Positions 1 to 8,434 are shown, counted from the first letter of the stretch. The stretch: DNA of 37,443 bases from Clostridia bacterium (GCA_022796855.1 JAAWJM010000019.1:1-37443), one strand, 5' to 3'. Program-made: numbers and translations. Notes: generated from the letters alone by a model not told the origin.

Positions 1-436
1 GCAAGAAGATATTGCCGAGTTAAAAGAAAACCAAGGAAGAATGCAAGAAGATATTGCCGAGTTAAAAGAAAACCAAGGAAGAATGCAAGAAGATATTGCG
101 GAATTAAAAGAAAACCAAAATAAGATGGAACAAGTTATGCTAGAGCAACAAGAAAAACAAAAAGAAATGTTCCAAACACAACTTATTATGATTGAAGATA
201 TTAGAGAACTAAAAGAAAATCAAACTACGATGATGAAAGATATCAGTATGTTAAAGACAAATCAAAAGAAAATGATGAGGAGCATTAACACATTAAAAGG
301 AAATCAAAAAGACATAAAAAGAGATATTCGTTTGTTACAAAAAGGGCAAGAAAAACTAAATGACAGAATTGATGCGGTATTAATGGATGTTGATGTAATT
401 GATGAAAAAACGAAAAAAATGCAGGCAGTGATTTAA
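1..436 (+). CDS. Tandem-repeat coiled-coil protein, 5'-truncated by window edge
   Basis: The open frame enters from the left edge, with complete codons from base 2, and stops at TAA 434-436; the true start is outside the window. The visible part is almost entirely charged and helical. It begins with 14-residue units (MQEDIAELKENQGR), which equal two heptads, and these decay into related ELKENQ/MLKTNQ/TLKGNQ units, ending RLLQKGQEKLNDRIDAV. This predicts a long parallel coiled coil. No membrane segment or catalytic motif is visible. I do not recognise a specific family. The ATG at 41 lies inside a repeat unit and is not preceded by a ribosome site, so it is probably not the start. Confidence 0.75.
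   Translation, partial: QEDIAELKENQGRMQEDIAELKENQGRMQEDIAELKENQNKMEQVMLEQQEKQKEMFQTQLIMIEDIRELKENQTTMMKDISMLKTNQKKMMRSINTLKGNQKDIKRDIRLLQKGQEKLNDRIDAVLMDVDVIDEKTKKMQAVI
2..124 (+). repeat. 42-bp in-gene tandem repeat
   Basis: A 42-bp unit coding for 14 residues occurs as a partial copy (2-40) and two full copies (41-82 and 83-124). The first two copies are nearly identical at DNA level; the last differs at its 3' end and at a GCC/GCG synonymous site. Near-identity suggests recent or ongoing copy-number change by slippage. Confidence 0.9.
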
Positions 437-447
437 GTTCGATAGAA

Positions 448-470
448 GAAAAGTAAGAGACTTACTTTTC
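448..470 (+). terminator. Hairpin after the coiled-coil gene
   Basis: A perfect 10-bp stem (GAAAAGTAAG with CTTACTTTTC) and 3-base loop follow the stop codon by 11 bp. The tail is only moderately T-rich, so this is a plausible but not ideal intrinsic terminator. Confidence 0.6.
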
Positions 471-587
471 GTTATTTCAAAAAGTTTACTACTCGTAAAT
501 TTATTTAAAAATCAAAAACAGATTTAAAAATCATTGGTGAAAAATCAATAAATTATTCCAAAAAACTATACAAAAAATAATAATAAA

Positions 588-596
588 TGATATAAT
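588..596 (+). promoter_or_regulatory. Extended -10 promoter of mutL
   Basis: TGATATAAT combines a TG extension and a perfect TATAAT, 39 bp before the mutL ATG. There is no good -35 box at 17 bp, as expected for extended -10 promoters. Confidence 0.5.
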
Positions 597-635
597 CCAT
601 ATAAAGTGAAGAATTAGAAAGAAGAGGATATTTAT

Positions 636-3227
636 ATGGGGAATATTGTATTATTAGATGAACTAACCATTAACAAAATCGCAGCAGGAGAAGTAATTGA
701 AAGACCCGCATCTGTAGTAAAAGAAATGGTAGAAAATTCAATTGATGCAGGAGCAAGTAATATTAATATAGAAATTCGTAATGGAGGAATTTCCTATATT
801 CGCATTTCTGATAATGGAAAAGGAATTGCAAAAGATGATATGGAAATTGCTTTTGAAAGACATGCTACTAGTAAAATTCGAAGCGCTAACGATTTAAGTC
901 TTGTAAAATCGATGGGATTTCGTGGTGAAGCATTAGCAAGTATTGCTGCGATTGCTAATGTTGAAATGATTTCCAAAACAGCAATCCAAGAAACAGGAAA
1001 TCGAATTGTAGTAGAAGCAGGAAAAGTGCTTTCAGAAGAGGAAACAGGCTGTCCAGTTGGAACAACAATTACGGTACAGAATTTGTTTTTTAATACTCCT
1101 GTTCGTTATAAATTCTTAAAAAAAGACTATACCGAATCTGGCTATATTGAAGATGCGATTACAAGACTTGCTTTAGTGAATCCAGAAATTGCTTTTAAAT
1201 TAATTAATTCTGGAAAAACCATTTTGCAAACTTCTGGAAATGGAAACTTACAAGATGTAATTTATGCAATTTATGGAAGTGATATTGCAAGTAGTGTTGT
1301 TTCAGTAGATTATTCATATGAAGATATTCATGTTACAGGTGTTGTAGGAAAACCAGAAATTGCAAGATCCAATCGAAGTAACCAAACCTTTTTTGTGAAC
1401 AAAAGGTTTGTAAAAGATAAGACTCTATCTGGTGCTACAGAAAATAGTTTTAAAGGACTGTTACCAATTGGAAAATATGGTTTCTTAATTTTAAATTTGG
1501 ATATGGATCCAGCGAAAGTAGATGTGAATGTACATCCAGCTAAATTAGAAGTCCGCTTTGAGGAAGAAAACAAAGTGTTTAAAGCGGTATATCATGCCAT
1601 TAAAGATACGTTATTAAAAGCAGAATTAATTGCGAATACGGAAAAAACACCAGAGATTACTCGTTATGAAGATAATGTATCTCCAAACCATAATACGAAA
1701 TCTTCTATTACAGATTTATTCCGAAAAATAAAAAAAGAAGATAAGCAAGAAGAAGTACATAATGATGTAAATGTGATTGAAGATATTTTCCAAAAAAGAG
1801 AAATGAAAGAACAAGAAAAGCAAAATATCGAAGAAAAGAAGATGGATGTATTTAAAGAACTAATGGCAATGCAAAAAAGACTAAAAGAAGAAGCACAAAA
1901 TGATGCAAGTTTAAAAACGAATATTGATAAACTAATTACCGATACGAAAAAAATTGGACTCGTAGAGGATGAAGAGGGAAATGTAATAATACAAAAGGAC
2001 AAGTCTGAAAATCCAGACTTAGAGGAAGGAAACAATCATGATGATTCAACAATAGATATACCTAGTATAAATGGTGTAATTGGAAATATCCAATACGATA
2101 ATAAAATGATAATAAAACCAGAAACTAGTTTAAAGCAAAAAAATGAAATAACTGATCTAGCGATACAAAAAGAAGAAATGACCAATTTAGTATTAAGGGA
2201 AGATAGCGAAGACTATAAAGCATATTCATTTAATTATGAAGAGGAGCAAGCCAATAAAGCAAATACGATAGGAATCAATTTAGAAGAAAAAAATGAAAAT
2301 GAAATAGAGTTAGGCAAAGAGAAAAATGAAAATGAGATAAATTTTAATGATGAAGGAAGTCAAAATGAAACGAATTTGCAAAATAGGATAGATAAAAACC
2401 AAACAGATCAAGAACAAACAAATCCATTTTCAAGTAGCGAAATATTAGAAATGATTGAAAAGTTAGAAAAAATGGATAATGTTGAGAATAATCCAGAATT
2501 TGAAAACATGTATGAGAAAATATTTGGCAAATTACCAGCTTCAACAATTGAAGAACAAAACAAAGAAAAAGAAAAAATAAGTGCTTATGAGTTAATGAAA
2601 GAAGAAAACAAAATATCCATGTTTGATGAAGTAGAAGAACTAAAAAAGCCGACTTACAAATTTGTAGGAATTGCTTTTCGTACTTATATTATTATTGAGA
2701 TTGAAAAAGAATTATACATTATTGACCAGCACGCAGCTCACGAAAGAGTCATGTATGAAAAAGTAAAGAAAAATTATTATTCAGACGGTGTAAAAGAGTC
2801 ACAAATGTTACTATTACCAGATGTTATTACATTAACACATAAAGAAATGGATATTTTACGAGATAATGCTGACATGTTTGGAAATGCAGGCTTTGCATTT
2901 GAGGAATTTGGAGAAAATACCATAAAACTGATGGGAGTGCCTAATATTTGTATTGATTTAGATACAAAAGAACTTTTCATGGAAACGTTAGACGAAATTA
3001 ACACGGTTGCAAGAACAGCAAAGCAAGAAATAGAGGAAAAATTTATTGCTACAGTTGCATGTAAAGCAGCAGTAAAAGCTCATATGGATTTAACCGAAGA
3101 AGAGGTAGATAGTTTAATGAGTAAGTTATTAGAACTTCCAAATCCATTTACATGTCCACATGGAAGACCAACAGCAATTCGTATGGATAAAGATGATATT
3201 GAGAAAAAATTTGCAAGAAAAAAATAA
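636..3227 (+). CDS. mutL: DNA mismatch repair protein MutL
   Basis: MutL is the ATPase that links mismatch recognition by MutS to strand incision. The N-terminal GHKL ATPase has NKIAAGEVIERP (residues about 11-22), an asparagine-containing motif I (ENSIDAGA), DNGKGI and GFRGEAL. The C-terminal domain (about 670-863) carries the endonuclease metal motif DQHAAHERVMYE from residue 697 plus ACKAAVKAH and CPHGRPT, so this is the nicking type of MutL used by bacteria without MutH. The length of 863 aa is large for the family (about 620-700). The excess is a low-complexity linker at about 345-665, rich in Glu, Lys and Asn. The start follows an AGAGGA ribosome site. No mutS lies in the window. Confidence 0.97.
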   Translation: MGNIVLLDELTINKIAAGEVIERPASVVKEMVENSIDAGASNINIEIRNGGISYIRISDNGKGIAKDDMEIAFERHATSKIRSANDLSLVKSMGFRGEALASIAAIANVEMISKTAIQETGNRIVVEAGKVLSEEETGCPVGTTITVQNLFFNTPVRYKFLKKDYTESGYIEDAITRLALVNPEIAFKLINSGKTILQTSGNGNLQDVIYAIYGSDIASSVVSVDYSYEDIHVTGVVGKPEIARSNRSNQTFFVNKRFVKDKTLSGATENSFKGLLPIGKYGFLILNLDMDPAKVDVNVHPAKLEVRFEEENKVFKAVYHAIKDTLLKAELIANTEKTPEITRYEDNVSPNHNTKSSITDLFRKIKKEDKQEEVHNDVNVIEDIFQKREMKEQEKQNIEEKKMDVFKELMAMQKRLKEEAQNDASLKTNIDKLITDTKKIGLVEDEEGNVIIQKDKSENPDLEEGNNHDDSTIDIPSINGVIGNIQYDNKMIIKPETSLKQKNEITDLAIQKEEMTNLVLREDSEDYKAYSFNYEEEQANKANTIGINLEEKNENEIELGKEKNENEINFNDEGSQNETNLQNRIDKNQTDQEQTNPFSSSEILEMIEKLEKMDNVENNPEFENMYEKIFGKLPASTIEEQNKEKEKISAYELMKEENKISMFDEVEELKKPTYKFVGIAFRTYIIIEIEKELYIIDQHAAHERVMYEKVKKNYYSDGVKESQMLLLPDVITLTHKEMDILRDNADMFGNAGFAFEEFGENTIKLMGVPNICIDLDTKELFMETLDEINTVARTAKQEIEEKFIATVACKAAVKAHMDLTEEEVDSLMSKLLELPNPFTCPHGRPTAIRMDKDDIEKKFARKK

Positions 3228-3305
3228 CAAGAAAGAAGGCAAGATTTTCAAAATTGCCATTTACCAAAATAGACTTGAAATCCACAAAAGAAAGGAAGAA
3301 AAAAT

Positions 3306-3728
3306 ATGTTTATGATAGCAATCATATCAATTGCCATTTATCTTATCGCTATTTTAATGATTTCTACAAATATTTATGAATTTCAAAAAGAGCAAAAACG
3401 AAATTTCATCATAATAGGAGTTTTTGCCATCTTAATCTTTACATGGATGATTGTGGCATTTAGCTCAAATGGTATACAGGTTAGTGAAGGCAATTTCTTA
3501 AAAACAGCCAAAATGGTATCCATACTTCTTTTTGCACCAATTAACACAATCTTTGTTTTGCCATATTTAGGAAATGTATTAAATAAGTATAAACAAGAAA
3601 GAATAAAAGAAGAACAAGTACGAAAAAGATTGTTAATATTAGCGGTTGCATTATTGTTAGTCATCATTGTAGAGGTAAATTATATTAAAACATTTGAAAT
3701 AGGATTATTATCAAGTGTAATAAAATAA
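3306..3728 (+). CDS. Small integral membrane protein, unknown function
   Basis: This 140-aa protein has about four hydrophobic helices (residues about 3-20, 33-52, 70-88 and 107-126). A basic cytoplasmic-type loop, KYKQERIKEEQVRKR, precedes the last helix. I do not recognise a family and see no catalytic motif. It lies between mutL and miaA on the same strand, with AAAGGAAG upstream of the ATG, so it is probably co-transcribed. The opposite strand also has an open frame, but it lacks a ribosome site and has unlikely composition. Confidence 0.7.
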   Translation: MFMIAIISIAIYLIAILMISTNIYEFQKEQKRNFIIIGVFAILIFTWMIVAFSSNGIQVSEGNFLKTAKMVSILLFAPINTIFVLPYLGNVLNKYKQERIKEEQVRKRLLILAVALLLVIIVEVNYIKTFEIGLLSSVIK

Positions 3729-3754
3729 AAAGGGAGAAAGGATAACAAGATAGA

Positions 3755-4685
3755 ATGCAAAAGAAGGAAAAAAAGCCAACCGTAATTGTTATTTGTGGTC
3801 CAACGGCTTCTCGGGAAAACAGCATTATCCATTGAAATTGCGAAACAGATTGATGGAGAAATTATTTCAGCAGATTCGATGCAAATTTATAAAGAAATGA
3901 ATATAGGAAGTGCTAAACCAACAACAGAAGAAATGCAAGGAATTAAGCACTATTTATTAGATTTTGTGTCACCAAAAGAAAGATATAGTGTAGCCGATTA
4001 TAAAAAACAAGCTACTAAAGCTATAGAAGAAATTTTGAAAAAAGGTAAAACACCAATCATTGTAGGTGGAACAGGACTATATATTGATGCTCTTATTTAC
4101 AATATCGATTATCCAGAAATTGAATTTGATGAAACCTATCGAAAACAATTAGAAAAAAGGGTAGAAAAAGAAGGGTTATCACTTTTATATGAAGAAGCAA
4201 CCAAAATTGATGAAGAAGCAATGAAAAGAATCAGTCCCAATGACCAAAAACGAATTTTGCGTGTATTAGAAGTATATCATCAAACAGGCAAAACAAAAAC
4301 CCAGCAAGAATTAATGTCTAGACAAAAAGAAGTGCCATATGATTATCACGTGTATGCACTTACGATGCCAAGAGAACAATTATATGACCGTATTAATAAA
4401 AGAGTGGATATTATGATAGAACAAGGACTTGTAGAAGAAGTAAGAAAAATTCTTGAAACCTATCAAGAATATCCAACGGCTATGCAAGCATTAGGATATA
4501 AAGAGATAAAAGAATACATAGAGGGAAATGCTAGCAAAGAACAAGCCATTGAAACCATCAAACAAGAAACCAGAAGATATGCCAAAAGGCAACTTACTTG
4601 GTTTCGAAAAAACAAACAAACGAAATGGCTAGATGCAAATGAAAAAGAAGAAAATATGAAAATCATACTGGAGGGTATTAATTGA
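3755..4685 (+). CDS. miaA: tRNA dimethylallyltransferase MiaA, with one +1 shift at CGG
   Basis: MiaA transfers dimethylallyl to N6 of A37 in tRNAs that read U-initial codons. Translation from ATG 3755 gives MQKKEKKPTVIVICGPTAS, then the frame breaks at CGG 3812-3814. Skipping that C continues as GKTALSIEIAKQIDGEIISADSMQ, which is the family P-loop GPTASGKT followed by the ISADSMQ substrate region. Downstream are VGGTGLYIDAL, NDQKRILRVLEVY and QALGYKEI. The restored length is 309 aa, normal for MiaA. The shift falls inside the ATP-binding loop, so without it the protein would be dead. The stop overlaps the TTG start of the next gene. Confidence 0.93.
3812..3814 (+). other. CGG +1 shift site 1 (miaA, Gly20)
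   Basis: Zero-frame reading is TCT CGG GAA and meets TGA seven codons later. Skipping the C gives TCT GGG AAA, the Ser-Gly-Lys of the Walker A motif. Confidence 0.9.
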
Positions 4686-5978
4686 AAAAAATAGGGAAAG
4701 ATAATAGAGTAGCTGTTAATGAACCAAGACAAAAAAATAAGAAAAAAGTAGCAGTTGCTTATGGTATTGGGGTTCTCATTTTGATTTATTTTGTATATTC
4801 ACTCATACAGTTAATAAAGCAACCAACCGATGTGATTACCATTGCCAATGGAAATTTGTCAGAAGAAGAAAGTGCAGTCGGTTATGTGATTCGAGAAGAA
4901 ACCGTTATTAGGGGAGATAACTATAAAAATGGAATGGTTCAAATTAAAGCAGAGGGCGAGCGAGTAGCAAAAGATGATCCAGTTTTTCGTTATTATAGTA
5001 ATAATGAAGAAAATTTAGTAAAAAAGATACAAGAACTTGATATTAAAATACAAGAAGCAATGGCAAATGAGACAAATTTCTTTTCAAATGATATCAAATT
5101 ATTAGAAAATCAAATTCAAGAAAAATTGGTGGAATTAGAAACGTTAAATGATATACAAAAAATAGCTCAATATAAAAAAGAGATTAATACAAAGATTACC
5201 AAAAAAGCGAAAGTGGCAGGAGAATTAAGTCCAGCCCGGTTCTTATATTCGTAAATTAATTGAAGAAAGAAGTTCCTATGAAAACACACTAAATTCTGGG
5301 TCGGAGTATATTACTGCTCCAACTAGTGGAATTGTGTCTTATCGTGTGGATGGGTTAGAAGAAGTTCTAACACCTGACTCGTTTTCAACTTTAAATACGA
5401 AATTACTAGAGGACTTGAATCTAAAAACAGGAGAAATTATAGCTGGGAATGAAAAAAGTGGGAAAATTGTAAACAATTTTGAAGGATATATTGTTACAAG
5501 TTTGGATTCCAAAAAAGCAAGTGAAGCACAAATTGGAGATAGTGTTACCATTCGATTATCAAACAGTGAAGAAATACAAGCAAAGGTAGCCTATATGATA
5601 GAAGAGGAAGATACCAAATTATTAGTATTTAAAATTAATGAAGGATTAGAACTACTTGCCAATTATCGAAAAATTACGTTTGATATTATTTGGTGGAGTT
5701 ACAAAGGATTAAAAGTACCAAATACAGCGTTAATTTCAGAACTTGCCAAAGAAGGTAGTATGGAAGAGGGAAATGATATTTATTTTGTTATTCGAAATCG
5801 AGCAGGGTATACAGATAAAATACCAGTCAAAATCTTAAAACAAAATTCGTCTTATTCCATTATTACAAACTATGAAACGACAGAATTAAAAGAAAAGTGG
5901 GGTTATACAGTTGAAGAAGCAAAAAAATTAAATCGTGTTGTACTCCATGATGAGATTATGGTTCACCCCAAAATGTAA
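4682..5978 (+). CDS. HlyD-like membrane fusion protein, with one +1 shift at CGG
   Basis: This is a bitopic protein with a cytoplasmic basic start (KKIGKDNRVAVNEPRQKNKKK), one membrane helix at about residues 24-44 and an extracytoplasmic part with an HlyD-type layout: a barrel-sandwich half (VGYVIREETVIRG...GERVAKDDPVFRYYS), a coiled-coil hairpin at about 115-185, then the second half (YITAPTSGIVSYRVDGLEE). The coiled coil is interrupted at CGG 5237-5239; skipping the C gives GELSPAGSYIRKLIEERSSYE and rejoins the frames into 431 aa. The start is TTG 4682, overlapping the miaA stop and preceded by GGAGG. I recall HlyD-like proteins next to sepF in clostridial division clusters, which suggests an envelope or division role rather than export. 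Confidence 0.75.
5237..5239 (+). other. CGG +1 shift site 2 (hlyD-like, Gly186)
   Basis: Zero frame GCC CGG TTC reaches TAA after three more sense codons. Skipping C reads GCC GGT TCT and continues in the open frame to 5978. Confidence 0.85.
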
Positions 5979-6019
5979 TATTACAAAAATATTACAAAAC
6001 GATTAAAAATATATTACAA
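5978..6019 (+). repeat. Three ATATTACAA direct repeats upstream of the sepF promoter
   Basis: ATATTACAA occurs at 5978-5986, 5989-5997 and 6011-6019, so spacing is 11 and 22 bp, one and two helical turns. The array starts at the hlyD-like stop codon and ends 13 bp before the -35 box. The phasing suggests protein binding sites on one DNA face. Confidence 0.6.
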
Positions 6020-6032
6020 TTTGAGAAATGTA

Positions 6033-6061
6033 TTGACAAGATACGAAAAAAGTAAGATACT
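6033..6061 (+). promoter_or_regulatory. Promoter of sepF
   Basis: A perfect -35 TTGACA (6033-6038), 17-bp spacer and weak -10 GATACT (6056-6061) lie 38 bp before the sepF start. The weak -10 fits an activated promoter. Confidence 0.55.
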
Positions 6062-6099
6062 TATGATACATACCAAGGAGAAAAATTAGGAGGTTTAAA

Positions 6100-6567
6100 A
6101 TGGCAGGAGCTGTAATGAATAAAATTTGGGATTTTTTAGGAATGGATAATGCGGCAGAAGAGGAAGAACTAGATGATAGAGTATATGATTATGATTACGA
6201 AGAAGAGGATGAAGAACAAGAACCAAAAACAATTTTTGGAAGAAAACAAAAAATAGTAAATATGCCACAAACACAACAAGTAAGAATGGTAATTTCACAA
6301 CCAACTACATTTGAACAATCAGAAGAAATTTGTAATTATTTAAAAGAAAGAAAATCAGTTATTGTGAATTTAGAATATGTAAATAAAGATGTAGCAAGAA
6401 GAATTGTTGACTTTATTAGTGGATCTGTACATGCGTTAGATGGACATATTCAAAAAATATCAAATTCAATCTTTTTAATTGCTCCAACGAACTATGAAAT
6501 TGCAAATGAAATGGCAAGAGAAGAAATTAAGAATCGATTATCTGTTTCATGGCTAAAAAATAACTAA
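6100..6567 (+). CDS. sepF: Cell division protein SepF
   Basis: SepF binds membrane and FtsZ and aligns the Z ring in Gram-positive bacteria. The 155-aa sequence has the expected parts: a short amphipathic N-terminus containing MNKIWDFLGM, an acidic disordered linker (about residues 19-48, mostly Glu, Asp and Tyr), and the C-terminal SepF fold with PTTFEQSEEICNYLKERKSVIVNLE, ARRIVDFISGSVHALDG and the closing SNSIFLIAPTN strand. AGGAGG sits before the ATG. A second ATG (6115) begins MNKIWDF and could be used, but spacing favours 6100. ylmH and yggT, frequent partners of sepF, are absent here. Confidence 0.95.
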   Translation: MAGAVMNKIWDFLGMDNAAEEEELDDRVYDYDYEEEDEEQEPKTIFGRKQKIVNMPQTQQVRMVISQPTTFEQSEEICNYLKERKSVIVNLEYVNKDVARRIVDFISGSVHALDGHIQKISNSIFLIAPTNYEIANEMAREEIKNRLSVSWLKNN

Positions 6568-6575
6568 GAATACAT

Positions 6576-6630
6576 AAAAGTCGGGGATGGGCATCAGAGA
6601 AAATCTGATAAAACAGTCCGGCTTTTTTAA
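6576..6630 (+). terminator. Two-tier hairpin and terminator between sepF and divIVA
   Basis: An outer stem AAAAGTCGG (6576-6584) with CCGGCTTTT (6618-6626), containing one wobble pair, encloses an inner hairpin ATCAGA/TCTGAT (6593-6609) and runs into a T-tract. It is a good intrinsic terminator with more internal structure than needed. Confidence 0.7.
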
Positions 6631-6654
6631 CACTTGATAGAGGTGATAAGAAGT

Positions 6655-6691
6655 TGTCCGAATGGTGAAGGACAGATTTAATCGCCCCTAT
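6655..6691 (+). repeat. Decayed copy of the GGGGCGAT-type dispersed repeat
   Basis: The reverse complement reads ...AGGGGCGATTAAATCTGTCC, resembling the elements at 30872 and 32609. A TGTCC/GGACA hairpin lies within it. The copy is degenerate, so the assignment is tentative. Confidence 0.4.
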
Positions 6692-6725
6692 TGTTCCATA
6701 TAAAACGATTAAGGAGGAAGATAGA

Positions 6726-7175
6726 ATGTTAACACCACTAGAAATCGAAAATAAAAAATTTTCAAAGCAAATGATGAATGGATACCATGTAGATGAAGTT
6801 GATGAATTTTTAGATATCTTAACAGCAGATTACGAAAAATTATATAAAGAAAACGCAGAATCACGTGAAAAATTAGAACAATTAACCCAAGATGTATCTC
6901 ATTATAAAACCATTGAAAATACGTTACAAAGTACATTAATGATGGCACAATCCACAGCAGAAGAAGTAAAAAATGTGGCACGTCAACAAGCAGAACAAAT
7001 TATAAATGATGCACAAGCAAATGCAAGACAAGAAATTGTAAATTTAGAACAAGAAATTTTATTAAAGAAAAAGGAATTAGAAGATGCCCAAAAGCAATTT
7101 GATATTTACAAAGCAAAAATGGAATCACTACTAATTTCGCAACTTGAAATATTAAAAGATATTAACAAAGATTAA
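6726..7175 (+). CDS. divIVA: DivIVA domain protein
   Basis: DivIVA-family proteins bind curved membrane at poles and septa and organise division or growth partners. The 149-aa sequence begins MLTPLEIENKKFSKQMMNGYHVDEVDEFLD, matching the N-terminal DivIVA lipid-binding signature (PLDIxxKxFxxxxxGYdxxEVdeFLd). The rest, from about residue 35, is coiled coil with Gln- and Ala-rich stretches. AAGGAGG precedes the ATG. It follows sepF as in many Firmicutes but has its own leader after a terminator. Its short C-terminal coiled coil makes a generic DivIVA/GpsB-like role as likely as B. subtilis DivIVA function. Confidence 0.93.
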   Translation: MLTPLEIENKKFSKQMMNGYHVDEVDEFLDILTADYEKLYKENAESREKLEQLTQDVSHYKTIENTLQSTLMMAQSTAEEVKNVARQQAEQIINDAQANARQEIVNLEQEILLKKKELEDAQKQFDIYKAKMESLLISQLEILKDINKD

Positions 7176-7190
7176 ACAAAAAACAGAAGA

Positions 7191-7222
7191 AAAAGACAGA
7201 GAAAAAGCGTTCTCTGTCTTTT
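7191..7222 (+). terminator. Intrinsic terminator of divIVA
   Basis: A perfect 13-bp stem (AAAAGACAGAGAA with TTCTCTGTCTTTT) with a 6-base loop begins 15 bp after the divIVA stop. Confidence 0.85.
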
Positions 7223-7274
7223 GCCGTCTTTATTACAAAAATGTTAAATGTATGTTACATTTACGTGTTTCCTA

Positions 7275-7303
7275 TTGACTTATGGGGGAAAACTAAATAA
7301 AAT
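7275..7303 (+). promoter_or_regulatory. Promoter of rsmD
   Basis: TTGACT (7275-7280), a 17-bp spacer and TAAAAT (7298-7303), ending 25 bp before the rsmD ATG. Confidence 0.6.
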
Positions 7304-7328
7304 AGTAATATCAAAAAGAGGGAGAAAA

Positions 7329-7886
7329 ATGCGAGTAATTAGTGGAACAGCAAAAGGAACGGTCTTGTATTCTTTAGAAGGAGACGCAACAAGACCTACT
7401 TTAGACAGAGTGAAAGAAGCACTGTTTAATATACTACAAATGGACTTACAAGAAACAGAAGTATTAGATTTATTTTCTGGTAGTGGAGCGCTTGGAATTG
7501 AATGTTTAAGTAGAGGTGCTAAAAAGGCAGTTTTTTGTGATAAATCGAAACATGCAATGGAGATTATCAAAAAAAATTTAGAAAAAACACACCTAACTAA
7601 AAATGCCATTACCATACAAGAGGATTACCAAAAAGCATTAGACCTTTTACAAAGTGAATATCAGTTTGATTTTATCTTTTTAGACCCACCATATGCAAAG
7701 GATTGTGTCAAAGTAGCTACTGATAAAATTATAGCACAAGGGTTATTAAAAGAAGATGGAACCATTATTATTGAAACAGATGAACAAGAAAGAATTTTAA
7801 AAGAAATAAAGGACACGGATGTCATTGTGAGAGATTTAAGAAAATACGGAAGAGTCCATTTAATTTTCTTAAATCGAAAGGGGTAA
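7329..7886 (+). CDS. rsmD: 16S rRNA (guanine966-N2)-methyltransferase RsmD
   Basis: RsmD methylates N2 of G966 in 16S rRNA during 30S assembly. The 185-aa protein starts MRVISGTAKG and contains TRPTLDRVKEALFN, the SAM-binding motif I VLDLFSGSGALGIECLSRGA and the catalytic motif IV DPPY, with RKYGRVHLIFL at the end. The open frame extends upstream to 7248, but the ATG at 7329 has GAGGGAG at proper distance and matches the family N-terminus; the upstream part overlaps the promoter. coaD, often next to rsmD, is not present. Confidence 0.95.
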   Translation: MRVISGTAKGTVLYSLEGDATRPTLDRVKEALFNILQMDLQETEVLDLFSGSGALGIECLSRGAKKAVFCDKSKHAMEIIKKNLEKTHLTKNAITIQEDYQKALDLLQSEYQFDFIFLDPPYAKDCVKVATDKIIAQGLLKEDGTIIIETDEQERILKEIKDTDVIVRDLRKYGRVHLIFLNRKG

Positions 7887-7889
7887 AAA

Positions 7890-8327
7890 ATGGAATTATT
7901 TACATTACTAGAAACATTAGAAGAAATGCTAGAAAACAGTAAGACAGTACCGTTTTCAGGAAAAGCCATTATTGAAAAAGAAGAAATGTTGGATATTATT
8001 AAAGAAATTAGAATTAAATTACCAGATGAACTAAAACAAGCAAAATGGGTCAAAGAAGAAAGACAACGTATTTTAGTAGAAGCAGGAAAAGAAGCAGAAG
8101 ACATTGTAAAAGAAGCAGAAAATAGGATTATTTCGATGATCGATGAACACGAAATTACCAGAAAAGCATATGAACAAAAAGCACAAATTATTGAAACAGC
8201 AAATGAAATGTCAAGAGAAATTTCAAAAGGAACCAAAGATTATGCGGATAATTTGTTAGGAAACATTGAAGTAGTATTAGGGGATGCGCTTAAGATGATA
8301 CAAAATAATAGAAAAGAATTACAATAA
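7890..8327 (+). CDS. Conserved coiled-coil protein (ATP synthase subunit b-like)
   Basis: This 145-aa soluble protein begins 3 bp after the rsmD stop, with the ribosome site (GAAAGGGG) inside rsmD, so the two are translationally linked. It has an N-terminal helical region (ELFTLLETLEEMLENSKTV, then KEEMLDIIKEIRIKLPDELKQAKWV) and a long Ala/Glu/Lys helix with a VxEAGKEAEDIVKEAENRI pattern like the dimerisation stalk of F-type ATP synthase b or DivIVA-like proteins. It lacks the membrane anchor of subunit b. From general knowledge, proteins of this kind lie beside rsmD/coaD in clostridia; function is unknown. Confidence 0.8.
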   Translation: MELFTLLETLEEMLENSKTVPFSGKAIIEKEEMLDIIKEIRIKLPDELKQAKWVKEERQRILVEAGKEAEDIVKEAENRIISMIDEHEITRKAYEQKAQIIETANEMSREISKGTKDYADNLLGNIEVVLGDALKMIQNNRKELQ

Positions 8328-8343
8328 AAAAGAATACATGTAG

Positions 8344-8368
8344 GGGTTGCATATCATGCAATCCTTTT
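8344..8368 (+). terminator. Terminator of the rsmD operon
   Basis: A 9-bp stem (GGGTTGCAT with ATGCAATCC, one wobble pair) and 3-base loop are followed by TTTT, 17 bp after the stop. Confidence 0.7.
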
Positions 8369-8405
8369 GTAATAGGGCAAAACAATTATTTTATATTCAA
8401 AGCAA

Positions 8406-8434
8406 TTGCAAAATTTATGTAAATGTATTATAAT
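8406..8434 (+). promoter_or_regulatory. Promoter of the 8509 gene
   Basis: TTGCAA (8406-8411), a 17-bp spacer and perfect TATAAT (8429-8434), giving an approximately 70-base untranslated leader. Confidence 0.6.

Noticed and set aside
7248..7328. N-terminal extension of RsmD
   Set aside because: It overlaps the promoter and is not part of the family; ATG 7329 gives the canonical MRVISGTAKG start.
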